Source of the DNA: Brevibacillus panacihumi
Lineage (GTDB): Bacteria > Bacillota > Bacilli > Brevibacillales > Brevibacillaceae
Reading direction: 5' to 3'
DNA length: 64,000 nt
Assembly (NCBI RefSeq): GCF_003710985.1
Contig: NZ_RHHT01000032.1
Location: 1 to 64,000, forward strand
How positions within the stretch are numbered: the stretch's first letter is position 1; each line of letters opens with the position of its first letter. A model generated the notes under the pieces. It was not told the origin of the DNA. It saw only the letters and a program-made list of their open reading frames with translations, and made no database searches. Positions 19,484-27,764 of this stretch are shown piece after piece. The position numbers were made by a program, and so were the translations under genes.

Positions 19484-20335
19484 TCACAATGAGCTGTAAA
19501 TATTTTGTGTATACTTCGTAATGGCTTCATCGTAATCCGGGTACTTATATCCGAGACTTGTTGACACAGCTTTAGAGTATTTTCTAAATAACTCATAACA
19601 GGTGAATAAAGACTGCCACATTTCCTCATACCCACTCTCAGAATACGTTGAGAGGAGTTTCTCCCAATCTTCCTTTGGTAGGTACCGATCGATAAATTTA
19701 TAGTTTTTCCCCACACTAAAAGTGAAGCCTTGCTCGGATCCAATTTGCCAAGTCATCATTCTCAATACATTCGGTCTCGCAATCTCGTGCAGATGATCAA
19801 TCGCAAAAAGGATTTCTTTTCTGGCTAGCCCTTTTACTACGTACGTGGAAACCATCCAGAATTCATTGCAGCAATCATCGAATTCTCTAACAGTTGGCTT
19901 TTTGATCCAATATTGGCGATCATCTGCGATCACTTCCTCTTTCATGAGCGCATCCTTATCGAGCAAGACCTTAACTAAACCGTCGCTCTTGGTAAAGTAA
20001 TCCCCCACTTCGCCAATTGGAATCAGGGTTAGATCTACTTTACTTCCATCCTCAAATAGCATTAAATAGGAAAACCAATTCCCCAGTTCTGACGGAAAAA
20101 GCTCCATATCCTCAGGTTTTTGCATCATCACACGATTTCCAAAGATGTCAAGCCATTGATCATTCTCCTTGAAAGAATCCATATCTGTTACAAAGTATGA
20201 AATATCGTAGTCTTGGAAGGTATCTGGACGAATATTTTTGTTTGTACGCGACCCTTCCAACGTTGCCAATCGAATTCTATCGTCATTCCTAGCAACATCA
20301 ATCAGGATATTCATCATCTCTTGTTCACTTCTCAA
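19484..20335 (-). CDS. aadK: Aminoglycoside 6-adenylyltransferase (AadK-like)
   Basis: 283 residues, TTG start at 20335 with GGAGG nine bases upstream. AAD(6) enzymes add AMP from ATP to the 6-hydroxyl of streptomycin. The nucleotidyltransferase signature is intact: GSR at 28-30, then Asp42 and Asp44 in FQDYDISYF. A later conserved segment is DGSKVDLTLIPI. Length matches B. subtilis AadK. Whether this host is resistant cannot be read from sequence. The gene is bracketed by a full repeat (19246-19477) and a right-end fragment of the same repeat (20372-20409), which suggests it arrived as a separate segment. Confidence 0.85.
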   Translation of the reverse strand: MRSEQEMMNILIDVARNDDRIRLATLEGSRTNKNIRPDTFQDYDISYFVTDMDSFKENDQWLDIFGNRVMMQKPEDMELFPSELGNWFSYLMLFEDGSKVDLTLIPIGEVGDYFTKSDGLVKVLLDKDALMKEEVIADDRQYWIKKPTVREFDDCCNEFWMVSTYVVKGLARKEILFAIDHLHEIARPNVLRMMTWQIGSEQGFTFSVGKNYKFIDRYLPKEDWEKLLSTYSESGYEEMWQSLFTCYELFRKYSKAVSTSLGYKYPDYDEAITKYTQNIYSSL

Positions 20336-20371
20336 TACGGTAGTCCTCCGCTTCCAATCTATTTCTTTTAC

Positions 20372-20409
20372 AGCCTTCGCTTATTTCCCGTTTTTCCTCG
20401 ACCAGCTTA
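20372..20409 (+). repeat. Right-end fragment of the dispersed repeat
   Basis: 38 bp matching the right terminus of the full copies (GCCTTCGCTT, then TTTTTCCTCGACCAGCTTAG). It lies in the same orientation as copy 1, so the two form a direct repeat around aadK. It also supplies the last codons and stop of the HAAS gene that begins at 21145. Confidence 0.75.
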
Positions 20410-21145
20410 GCGATAACCAAAGGTAAAGGCCAATTCCCCCGAAGGTAATCCACGGACTTATCATCAGCTGTGCTTCGTGTGTCAATGGAGTCAGACCCAG
20501 GAGAAAATCGGGCAGTGTCAACAATGCTACAACAATGAGGAGAATCCATGTTTTTGCCCAAAAGGACGCGCCGATGATAAAGAGTGCTGTAATCCCTCCG
20601 ATGATCAGGCTTGCCGTACTGCCAAAATGAATCACGGGAGTATCGATGGTTCGATTGGCGTAGATCAGCCCTACAAACAATGCGATGGGCAGGACCATGA
20701 TCGCTGTTACGAGCAATCCTTGTTTTTTTATCGATGGATTTGCTGCAGATATATATTTGAACCCCGTTGCAATAGCAGCAATAAATACAGCGCCGATAAA
20801 AAGATGTCCGACGATTTCCAGGACAGAATAGGAGAGATCTCCCTTCATTAAGTCCGAGAAAATCGTAAACGAAAATGACCCGAAAACGATGAGGCTAATC
20901 GTTTTGATCCATGATCGATAGTCGGTGGCCATTTCATTAGAGACCATCTCCATATATTCCTTCGGTGATTTTCCAATGATTTTTTCAATCCGCTTTCCGT
21001 TTTTTTCTGCTTCGAATAAATGAACTTCCAATTCCTCCACGATTTCTTCGATTTCATCCGAATGTTTTCCGCTGGAGAATAAGTATACGCGTAAATGGTC
21101 CAGGAATTCCCTGCTTTTATCAGACAGCTTCAATTCACTATTCAT
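20381..21145 (-). CDS. HAAS-type membrane protein, PadR partner
   Basis: 254 residues from the ATG at 21145 (AGGAG nine bases upstream). The N-terminal 70 residues are an alpha-solenoid like the HAAS domain that occurs beside PadR genes (FLDHLRVYLFSSGKHSDEI, VEELEVHLFEAEKNGK, IGKSPKEYMEMVSNEM). After it come about six or seven membrane segments (85-245). The last seven residues WSRKNGK and the stop are encoded by a fragment of the dispersed repeat, so the natural C-terminus may have been replaced. The start overlaps the end of the PadR gene by 8 bp. The role is unknown. Confidence 0.75.
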   Translation of the reverse strand: MNSELKLSDKSREFLDHLRVYLFSSGKHSDEIEEIVEELEVHLFEAEKNGKRIEKIIGKSPKEYMEMVSNEMATDYRSWIKTISLIVFGSFSFTIFSDLMKGDLSYSVLEIVGHLFIGAVFIAAIATGFKYISAANPSIKKQGLLVTAIMVLPIALFVGLIYANRTIDTPVIHFGSTASLIIGGITALFIIGASFWAKTWILLIVVALLTLPDFLLGLTPLTHEAQLMISPWITFGGIGLYLWLSLSWSRKNGK

Positions 21146-21497
21146 CCGTCTCATCTCCTTTTGGGTGTTCTGAATTCGATTCATGGCGCAACACCCTGTT
21201 TACATTGGTTTGCAAATAGTTCCATCTCTCGATAAACATTTCTAACTCTGCCTCGCCCTTCGGTGTAAGGGAATAGTACTTCCTTCTTGGGCCCGCCGTT
21301 GATTTTTTCAGAGTTGTCGTAACCAATTCTTCTTTTTGCATTCGCATCAGCAATGGATAAATCGTCCCCTCGCTGAAGGAATGAAAACCGTAGCTTTCCA
21401 GTTTTTCTGCCAACTCGTAACCGTATACTTCTTTATCCTTAATAATCGCCAGTAAACAACCATCGAGAATTCCTTTCAGCATCTGTGTTGTCGACAA
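21138..21497 (-). CDS. PadR family transcriptional regulator
   Basis: About 119 residues from the TTG at 21497, chosen because GGGGAGGTG lies nine bases upstream; an ATG at 21551 is in frame but lacks a site. The winged helix is typical: LKGILDGCLLAIIKDKEVYG, YELAEKLESYGF, SEGTIYPLLMRMQKEELV, then GPRRKYYSLTPKGEAEL. It should repress its own operon (PadR plus the HAAS membrane protein). Matching palindromes lie on the promoter, listed separately. Confidence 0.87.
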   Translation of the reverse strand: MSTTQMLKGILDGCLLAIIKDKEVYGYELAEKLESYGFHSFSEGTIYPLLMRMQKEELVTTTLKKSTAGPRRKYYSLTPKGEAELEMFIERWNYLQTNVNRVLRHESNSEHPKGDETDE

Positions 21498-21520
21498 ATT
21501 CTCTTTCACCTCCCCAATAC

Positions 21521-21608
21521 CTTGCAATACAAGAGTAATGATGACAAGCATTCCCTTGCATTACATGATACTTCATCCAGTATAGCGTCATTAGTCTTGC
21601 AATGCAAG
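21521..21608 (-). promoter_or_regulatory. padR promoter with paired CTTGCAATRCAAG operators
   Basis: On the minus strand, -35 TTGCAT (21602-21607) and -10 TATACT (21579-21584) are 17 bp apart. A perfect 13-bp palindrome CTTGCAATGCAAG covers 21596-21608 and overlaps the -35. A second, nearly identical one, CTTGCAATACAAG, covers 21521-21533 in the leader, 75 bp away. A half-site CTTGCATTACAT lies between them at 21555. The layout fits autorepression by PadR. Confidence 0.65.
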
Positions 21609-21650
21609 GTATAGCTCTTGCCCATTTTGCAGGTTCTTGGCCTTACCCCA

Positions 21651-21698
21651 TAAAAAAGCACCCGCCCGATGTGACTGCTCAGCATCAGACAGGTGCGG
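21651..21698 (-). terminator. Terminator after the peptidase (minus strand)
   Basis: GCACC/GGTGC outer stem with an inner TGATG/CATCG pairing; on the minus strand it is followed by TTTTTT. It ends the ABC transporter-peptidase operon. Confidence 0.65.
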
Positions 21699-21726
21699 TT
21701 CTCGTATTTCGATGTACTGCTAACTC

Positions 21727-22863
21727 CTATACTTCCTCGATCAATCGCGCCAGCAGGGCTGTGCGGATCGGCACTTCCGACAGCTCCACGAACTCGTCCG
21801 GGGAGTGGGCGAAGCCGCCTCTCGCTCCCAATCCGTCCAGCGTCGGGCTGCCGCACGCAGCGGCAAAATTCCCGTCGCTTACACCGCCGGTCCCCGACTC
21901 TTGCAGGGGAAAGCCCAGCTCGTCGCGGCTGATGGTCTGTGCGAGTGAAAACAGTCTGTCGGTCTCCTCTGTCCGCTCCATCGGCGGACGGCGAATGCCG
22001 CCTGATACCTGGATGCTCGCTCCGGCAAGCTGCGGTTGAAGCGCACGGACAACTTGCTCGATTCGGTTAGCCTCTGCCATGGTCATGAAGCGCACATCCA
22101 CCTCTGCCTCTGCAAAATCCGCCACCACATTGGAGCCGATCCCGCCTTTGACCAGACCCACGTTGAGCGTCGTTCCCTTGTCGTAATCCGTCAAGGAATG
22201 CACGAATTGGATCTGACGAGACAGCTCTTCGATGGCAGAGACGCCATTTTGGTGGTCTACACCGGCATGGGACGAGATCCCATGTGCGCGCAGGGTAAAA
22301 TGTCCGCTCCCTTTGCGCCAGGTCTTCAGGGCGCCAAGCGGTTCACTCGGCGGCTCCAATACGAAGCTGGCAACCGAACGCCTCGCTTCCTGCTCTACCA
22401 ACTCACGTGATGTCGGGCTGCCGATCTCCTCATCACTGCTGAGGATCAAGACGATTTTCTTGTCTGCAGGCAAACGGTTGAGCTGCACCAATCCCCGCAG
22501 CGCAAACATCGCCTGCAAGACACCCGCCTTCATATCGTACACACCAGGACCGTACGCCTTGCCATCTTGCACGCTGAATGGGCGGCGAGCAGCTTCTCCT
22601 TCCGGCCACACCGTATCGTAATGACCGATGATGAGAATCTGCTTGTCGCCGTCTCCCACGGTGCAGCGAACCTGATCGCCATAGGTGGGATTGGCCACCA
22701 ATTCTGCCTTGCCCCCGGTCAGTGCTTCGAACTGCTGTGCAAACCACTGCGCCATCACATCTCCCAGTCGCTTGTTCTTGGACGGGGAATCCATGTTCAC
22801 CGAGGTTTCAAGTAGTTGGAGAAAGTGTTGCATGTTTGTTTCCATATACGTGTGCATTGACAT
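21727..22863 (-). CDS. M20 family metallopeptidase (carboxypeptidase G2-like)
   Basis: 378 residues. M20 enzymes use two zinc ions to cleave C-terminal or N-acyl amino acids. Ligands and catalytic residues are visible: His81 and Asp83 in GHYDTVW, bridging Asp110 in GPGVYDMKAG, Glu145/Glu146 in SSDEEIGS, Glu in LEPPSEP and the late His in GGFAHSPDEF. The dimerisation domain (about 185-300) starts at GHFTLRAHGISSHAGV. The subgroup resembles glutamate carboxypeptidases. It follows the second permease gene by 12 bp, so it belongs to the importer operon and probably acts on the imported compound inside the cell (no signal peptide). Confidence 0.9.
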   Translation of the reverse strand: MSMHTYMETNMQHFLQLLETSVNMDSPSKNKRLGDVMAQWFAQQFEALTGGKAELVANPTYGDQVRCTVGDGDKQILIIGHYDTVWPEGEAARRPFSVQDGKAYGPGVYDMKAGVLQAMFALRGLVQLNRLPADKKIVLILSSDEEIGSPTSRELVEQEARRSVASFVLEPPSEPLGALKTWRKGSGHFTLRAHGISSHAGVDHQNGVSAIEELSRQIQFVHSLTDYDKGTTLNVGLVKGGIGSNVVADFAEAEVDVRFMTMAEANRIEQVVRALQPQLAGASIQVSGGIRRPPMERTEETDRLFSLAQTISRDELGFPLQESGTGGVSDGNFAAACGSPTLDGLGARGGFAHSPDEFVELSEVPIRTALLARLIEEV

Positions 22864-22875
22864 ATTGCCTCTTCC

Positions 22876-23676
22876 TTAATGTGATTGAGAATTAAGTCCG
22901 AACAGGCGCTCCAGTCCGTACACTTTTTCCAACAAGATGATGAACACGAGACTTAGCAGAATAACGACCGATGAGATCGATGCAACCAGCGGGTCAAGTG
23001 TCTCCTGCATGTAACTAAAGATCGCCAATGGCAATGTCGTCGTATCCGGTGCCACCAGGAACAACGAAACGGTCACATTGTCAAACGAAGTCAGGAAGGA
23101 GAAGATCATCCCCGAGGCAATCGCCGGACGCACGAGCGGCAGCGTAATGTCCCAGAACACGCGGAACGGATGGGCACCGAGCATATACCCGGCCTTCTCC
23201 AGCGTGTAGTCAAACGAGCTGAGACCGGTCAAGACCAGACGAACCACGTACGGAATCGAAATCAGGATATGTGCGAGCAAAAGACCCGTGAACGTCCCGG
23301 CTATCCCGATGCGCGTAAAGAACAGCAATGCGGAAATCCCGATAATCAGCGAGGGGACGGTCAACGGCGACAGCATCAGCGCGTTGATAAACCCGCTCCC
23401 GCGAAACTTGTATTTGGACAAGGCGAACGCTGCCAAGGTACCCAATACGGTCGCCAATATGGCAGACAAGGTCGCCAGCTTGATACTTGTCCAGAAGGAA
23501 TCAATAAATTCCGGTCTGTCCAGAATCATTGAATACCATTTCCAGGAAAATCCTTCCGGAGGAAAAGCCAGATACCCGGCGGCTGTAAACGAGCTTGGAA
23601 TAATGACCAAAAACGGCAGGTTGACCAAAATGATGATAATGAAGGTGATGAGCCCGAGCACATTGATCTTTTTCAT
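22876..23676 (-). CDS. ABC transporter permease (PotC-like)
   Basis: 266 residues, six membrane segments. The inner-membrane permease signature lies in EKAGYMLGAHPFRVFWDITL, with the family Ala/Gly spacing partly changed. It starts 4 bp inside the other permease gene, so the two are co-translated and should form the heterodimeric channel. Family: spermidine/putrescine-type (PotC); the family also carries other amines and amino-acid derivatives, so the substrate is not fixed. Confidence 0.9.
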   Translation of the reverse strand: MKKINVLGLITFIIIILVNLPFLVIIPSSFTAAGYLAFPPEGFSWKWYSMILDRPEFIDSFWTSIKLATLSAILATVLGTLAAFALSKYKFRGSGFINALMLSPLTVPSLIIGISALLFFTRIGIAGTFTGLLLAHILISIPYVVRLVLTGLSSFDYTLEKAGYMLGAHPFRVFWDITLPLVRPAIASGMIFSFLTSFDNVTVSLFLVAPDTTTLPLAIFSYMQETLDPLVASISSVVILLSLVFIILLEKVYGLERLFGLNSQSH

Positions 23677-24515
23677 GACGCAAACACCTCTTTGTACCTC
23701 TTGTTTTCGATCAGCTTCGTATACAGGCTCACCAAGACAATGGTGCTTCCCAAAAGCAGGAAGGCCAAGGCTGCACCCAGCGGCCAGTTCAGGGTCGACA
23801 TGATTTGCTCATACGCCAGGACCGGAATCACTTTGACAGAGGTTCCCCCCATCAGGGCAGGCGTCACAAACGCACTCATCGACAAGCTGAACACCAAGGT
23901 CGTCCCTGCCACGATGCCAGGAAGACTAAGCGGCAGCGTCACCGAGAAGAACGTGCGGGCACGCGAAGCACCCAGAATCGATGCTGCTTTGTTCAAAGAA
24001 GGATCGATCGAGTACAGGCTGGTAGCCAAAGCCAGTACCATGTAGGCGATAAACGAGTCTGTAAGACCGATGACTACTCCCAATTCGTTGTACAACAGGC
24101 GCAAAGGCGTCTCGATCATTCCCAGCGCGATCAGCGTTTCGTTGATCCAGCCCTTCTCCCCGAGAACGACCACCCAGCCGAAGTTGCGGATGACTACACT
24201 GATCAGGTGCGGTGCCAAGATGCACATCGTGACAATCCCGCGCATTTTGCCAGTCGCCTGCGCCATGAACATCGCTACCGGATATCCCAGCAGCAAGGTG
24301 GCGAGTACAGTCCACAGACTCACGCGAATCGTCCGCCAGAGAATTTCCAGATAAAAGGTATCCTGGAAAAAGAGCGCGTAATTCTCCAGCGAAAAGGCTT
24401 GCTGCGCATCCTGAAAGCTAAGCAGCAGCATCAACAGCATGGGAATCACAAACACTCCCAGAAGTACGATCAAAGCAGGTGCCGTCAACAGCGTAACGGA
24501 AAGACGTCTGCTCAT
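23673..24515 (-). CDS. ABC transporter permease (PotB-like)
   Basis: 280 residues with six membrane segments. The coupling-loop motif is NKAASILGASRARTFFSVTL (EAA-type loop). It begins 3 bp after the ATP-binding gene ends and overlaps the second permease by 4 bp. Related to PotB of the polyamine family. With the other permease it should form the channel for the substrate delivered by the lipoprotein encoded at 25626. Confidence 0.9.
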   Translation of the reverse strand: MSRRLSVTLLTAPALIVLLGVFVIPMLLMLLLSFQDAQQAFSLENYALFFQDTFYLEILWRTIRVSLWTVLATLLLGYPVAMFMAQATGKMRGIVTMCILAPHLISVVIRNFGWVVVLGEKGWINETLIALGMIETPLRLLYNELGVVIGLTDSFIAYMVLALATSLYSIDPSLNKAASILGASRARTFFSVTLPLSLPGIVAGTTLVFSLSMSAFVTPALMGGTSVKVIPVLAYEQIMSTLNWPLGAALAFLLLGSTIVLVSLYTKLIENKRYKEVFAS

Positions 24516-24518
24516 ACG

Positions 24519-25625
24519 TCATCCCCTCTCCGTCGGCATGATCAGCACATCTTCTGCTTTCCAATAGCAGACAATGCCTTTTGCTGCTTCTTGCTCTGTA
24601 GCTTTGTCGATCAGCTTTTGCACTTTCACGGACAAGGTGTTTCCGCCCACTTTTACCTCGCATTCGGTATAAGAGCCCAGGAAGGACGCGATTTGCAGCT
24701 CGCCCTTCACATTGTTTTCTGCTTCGTTGGACTCCGTCGCGGACAATTGGATTTTCTCCGGCCGCACGAATGCGATGACTTTTTGATTCGGTGCAAATTT
24801 GCGAGTTTGCTTCGCTGCGTGAATCAGCAGCCCTTCATTTGTCCGTACAGTCAGGCGATCGCCGTTCACCTCGACGACCTCCCCTTCCAGACGGTTCGTT
24901 TTGCCGATGAAGGTATGCACGAATTCAGATGCAGGCTCATTGTAGATTTCCAGCGGTGTCCCGATCTGCTCGACAAAACCGTGGTTCAGCACGACGATGC
25001 GATCAGACAAAGACAACGCTTCTTCCTGGTCATGCGTGACGAAGATGGTCGTGACCCCGATCTCATGGTGGAGACGCTTCAGCTCATCACGCAGCTCTTC
25101 GCGCAATTTGGCATCCAGGTTGCTCAGCGGCTCATCCAAAAGCAGGAGGGAAGGCTCGATCACCAGAGCGCGGGCGATCGCGATCCGCTGGCGTTGTCCG
25201 CCGGAGAGCTGCTTCGGATAGCGGTCGGCTACATTCGGCAGCTTGACGAGAGAGAGGACGCGGTCGACCCGCTCCTTCATCTCCGCTTTGTTTACTTTTC
25301 TCAGCTTCAAGCCGTACGCGATGTTTTCCGCGACAGTCATGTGAGGGAACAGGGAGTAGGTCTGGAAAACCATTCCCAACTCCCGTTTGTAAGGGGGGAC
25401 ACCGTTCATCCGCTGTCCCTTGATCAACAAATCACCGCCGTCCGGTTCCAGAAAACCAGCGATCATGTTTAGCGTCGTTGTTTTTCCACAGCCAGACGGG
25501 CCGAGAAAAGAGACGAACTCACCTTGCTCTACCTGCAGGTTGAAGTCCTGAACCACGACATTGTTTTGGAATTTTTTCATGATGTTGCGTAGTTCGACGT
25601 CATATACCTTTGCCAAAAAGGACAC
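24519..25625 (-). CDS. ABC transporter ATP-binding protein (PotA-like)
   Basis: 368 residues. Walker A is GPSGCGKTTT, the signature is LSGGQRQRIAIARAL, Walker B is LLLDEPLSNLDAK and the switch is FVTHDQEEAL. The C-terminal 120 residues form a TOBE/OB-type regulatory domain. The first codon is a GTG directly after the stop of the binding-protein gene; a TTG three codons later is another possible start. It energises the importer on the cytoplasmic face. Confidence 0.93.
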   Translation of the reverse strand: MSFLAKVYDVELRNIMKKFQNNVVVQDFNLQVEQGEFVSFLGPSGCGKTTTLNMIAGFLEPDGGDLLIKGQRMNGVPPYKRELGMVFQTYSLFPHMTVAENIAYGLKLRKVNKAEMKERVDRVLSLVKLPNVADRYPKQLSGGQRQRIAIARALVIEPSLLLLDEPLSNLDAKLREELRDELKRLHHEIGVTTIFVTHDQEEALSLSDRIVVLNHGFVEQIGTPLEIYNEPASEFVHTFIGKTNRLEGEVVEVNGDRLTVRTNEGLLIHAAKQTRKFAPNQKVIAFVRPEKIQLSATESNEAENNVKGELQIASFLGSYTECEVKVGGNTLSVKVQKLIDKATEQEAAKGIVCYWKAEDVLIMPTERG

Positions 25626-26756
25626 CTACTTTCCTGTTTTTGGTGCGATTTCCCGGTTAAAGCGATCCAGCCATGCTGCCATTTGGTCGCTGATCACTTG
25701 ATAGTCAAAGGCAACGACTTTGGAGCGGTCAAATTCCAGGGATTTCGCTACTTCTTCAGGCAATGCAACGTTTGTGGACGGATTGTAGTAGAGCTTGGTC
25801 GCATACATGGTTTGCACTTCGTCAGTCAGCAGGAAGTCGATGAAAGCTTTTGCTGCTTCTGGATGCTTCGCGTTTTTCACCAGGGAAGCGATGGTCGGTA
25901 CCAGGTTTCCGCCTTCTTGCGGGAATACGAATTCGATCGGCAGACCTGCGTCTTTTTGCGTCAAGCTGCGCGCCATGGTCCATGTGGTGTATGCAGCTGT
26001 TTTATTTTGCAGGTTTTGCTGCAGCTGTGCCGCACTCTTGGCAAATGTCGGCATGTAGCCCGCGATGGTGCCCATTTTTTCAAATCCTGCTTCGATATCC
26101 TTCTCGGAACCGCCGTTGGCATACGCCATCATGATCATCGCAGAGCGGCCGAAATTGCTCGCTACGTCTGTCATGGTGATGTTGCCTTTCATCTCTGGTT
26201 TCGCCAGGTCATTCCAGGAAGTTGGCACCGGCAGATTTTTCTCTTTCACGATTTCGGTATTATAGGAGATTCCCATCGGAGTGAAGTTGACGGTCGCACC
26301 GCTGTTGTCTTTCACTGCCAGGTCCTGGGAAATGTTTTTCATGTTCGGGATCTCTTCTTCTTTGAGCGGCTCCCACAGTCCTTCGAGGCGTCCTTTTTCT
26401 TGCTCTCCGCCCTCAATGATAGCGATATCAATTTGTGGTGCGTTTTGTTGCGCTTTCACTTTTGCTACGATTTCAGTAGAAACACCGGATACATAAGTCA
26501 ATTTTACATTCGGGTACTTCTCGTTAAACTTCTTGAAGATTTCGTCTTTCATCAGCTTTTCTACCGTTGCGCCATTCCCGGACACAATCAGGCTGTCTTC
26601 CAATTCCACCTGTTTTTCAGCTGCAGGCGTCTCGGCCGACGCTGGTGTCGGAGCAGGCTCGGAAGTTTGCGGCTGTGTCGAGGACGATCCACATCCCGCC
26701 AATAAGGAACCTGTCAAAGCAAAAATTGATAGTACGGTTAAAGCCTTTTTCTTCAT
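25626..26756 (-). CDS. Extracellular solute-binding lipoprotein of the Pot-like importer
   Basis: 376 residues. Signal peptide with lipobox LLAGC (Cys22), then a Ser/Thr/Pro/Glu linker and a class D-type binding fold (IVSGNGATVEKLMKDEIFKK, PQIDIAIIEGGEQEKGRLEG, ALPEEVAKSLEFD). Related to PotD/Fbp-type proteins. It is the first gene of the operon and is divergent from the IclR regulator. The ligand cannot be read from sequence; the peptidase downstream hints at an N-acylated or amide compound. Confidence 0.88.
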   Translation of the reverse strand: MKKKALTVLSIFALTGSLLAGCGSSSTQPQTSEPAPTPASAETPAAEKQVELEDSLIVSGNGATVEKLMKDEIFKKFNEKYPNVKLTYVSGVSTEIVAKVKAQQNAPQIDIAIIEGGEQEKGRLEGLWEPLKEEEIPNMKNISQDLAVKDNSGATVNFTPMGISYNTEIVKEKNLPVPTSWNDLAKPEMKGNITMTDVASNFGRSAMIMMAYANGGSEKDIEAGFEKMGTIAGYMPTFAKSAAQLQQNLQNKTAAYTTWTMARSLTQKDAGLPIEFVFPQEGGNLVPTIASLVKNAKHPEAAKAFIDFLLTDEVQTMYATKLYYNPSTNVALPEEVAKSLEFDRSKVVAFDYQVISDQMAAWLDRFNREIAPKTGK

Positions 26757-26790
26757 CTGAGTTCAACCCCCGATATTCTAGAGTTGTTCA

Positions 26791-26817
26791 CGAATAGAGA
26801 ACGGTGTTTGCTATTCG
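26791..26817. promoter_or_regulatory. Inverted repeat, likely IclR operator
   Basis: CGAATAG-N13-CTATTCG, with AGAACG following each arm. It lies 35 bp upstream of the binding-protein gene and 126 bp upstream of the iclR start, where a regulator of both transcripts would bind. No search for other copies was possible. Confidence 0.45.
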
Positions 26818-26942
26818 AGAACGATAGTGTTACACTACCATAAGTAAACTGACAATTCAAGATTGTTTAGAAAAAAACGTAAAGTACGACTTCCCTGAAT
26901 GTGATACGATGAGGTCAATGTACTTAAGAAGGAGACGTGTGC

Positions 26943-27698
26943 ATGGATCAAGTTCTCTCCTCTGTCCGAAATGGATGCAAACTATTGAAAATCTTTCTGG
27001 ATTCCCCCAAGGAGCTGGGTGTGACCGAATTAAGCAAAAAACTCGAACTGTCCAAAGGAGCCGTGCACAAGCTGCTCACTACCCTGGAGTCAGAGGGATT
27101 CATCCGGAAAAATGAAAAAACCAAGCAGTACACGCTTGGCTACACCCTCCTGGAACTTGGCACAAAAGTGCTGAAAAATCATGATATTGTTGATTTTTCC
27201 ATGCCGTATATCAATCGGCTTTTATCGCGGACCAGCGAGCTGGTGGTGCTCTGTGTGCGGGACGGCAGAGATGCAATCTACGTGGCAAAAGTAGATTCTC
27301 CTCATCCCATCCGCTTTACCGTCGAGTCATTCCGTCGTTTTCCCCTCTACTCGACATCGGCAGCACGTGTCTTGCTCGCTTATCAACCAGAGCCGTTTCA
27401 GGATGAGATTTTGTCTGAGAGGTTGAAAACATATACGCCGCATTCCTATCAATCAGCAGAAGAGCTCAAGCAAAATCTGCAGATGATCCGGGAGCGCGGC
27501 TACGAAATCAGTTCCAATCGCCGCAATGTCGGGGTAACCGGCGTGGCCGCGCCGATCTTCGACTCATCTGATCAGGTCGCCGCCTCGATCAGTGTCGTCG
27601 GACCGTCTGACCGCGTCGAGCCCCAGCTCGATAACATCCTGCAAGAGGTGCTGGAAACAGTGCGGGAGATGTCTATGGAGTTGGGACATCGAACTTAA
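26943..27698 (+). CDS. IclR family transcriptional regulator
   Basis: 251 residues from the ATG at 26943 (GAAGGAG eight bases upstream; a GTG two codons earlier is also possible). The winged helix is GVTELSKKLELSKGAVHKLL and GFIRKNEKTKQYTLGY (about 25-75). The effector domain follows (VDFSMPYINRLLSRTSELVV, VAKVDSPHPIRFTVESF, VGVTGVAAPIFDSSDQVAAS). Divergent placement suggests it controls the Pot-like importer and the M20 peptidase, with the imported compound or its product as effector. That link is inference. Confidence 0.9.
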   Translation: MDQVLSSVRNGCKLLKIFLDSPKELGVTELSKKLELSKGAVHKLLTTLESEGFIRKNEKTKQYTLGYTLLELGTKVLKNHDIVDFSMPYINRLLSRTSELVVLCVRDGRDAIYVAKVDSPHPIRFTVESFRRFPLYSTSAARVLLAYQPEPFQDEILSERLKTYTPHSYQSAEELKQNLQMIRERGYEISSNRRNVGVTGVAAPIFDSSDQVAASISVVGPSDRVEPQLDNILQEVLETVREMSMELGHRT

Positions 27699-27715
27699 TT
27701 GGACGCCAAAACGGA

Positions 27716-27755
27716 AGGAGGGGTTGCTCGCATCCGCGAGAACACCCCTCCTTTT
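27716..27755 (+). terminator. Terminator after iclR-type gene
   Basis: GGAGGGGT(T)..CTCGC/GCGAG..ACCCCTCC stem followed by TTTT. It lies between two genes that converge and may act on both strands. Confidence 0.8.
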
Positions 27756-27764
27756 CCTGCTGGC

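Noticed and set aside
23805-25472. 555-codon plus-strand ORF opposite the Pot-like genes
   Set aside because: It is the exact antisense of conserved permease and ATPase genes, has no ribosome site, and its sequence (many His, Arg, Gln) shows antisense character in GC-rich codons.
22876-26756. Naming the importer as a spermidine/putrescine system (PotABCD)
   Set aside because: Only family-level resemblance; the linked peptidase and IclR regulator argue for another substrate.
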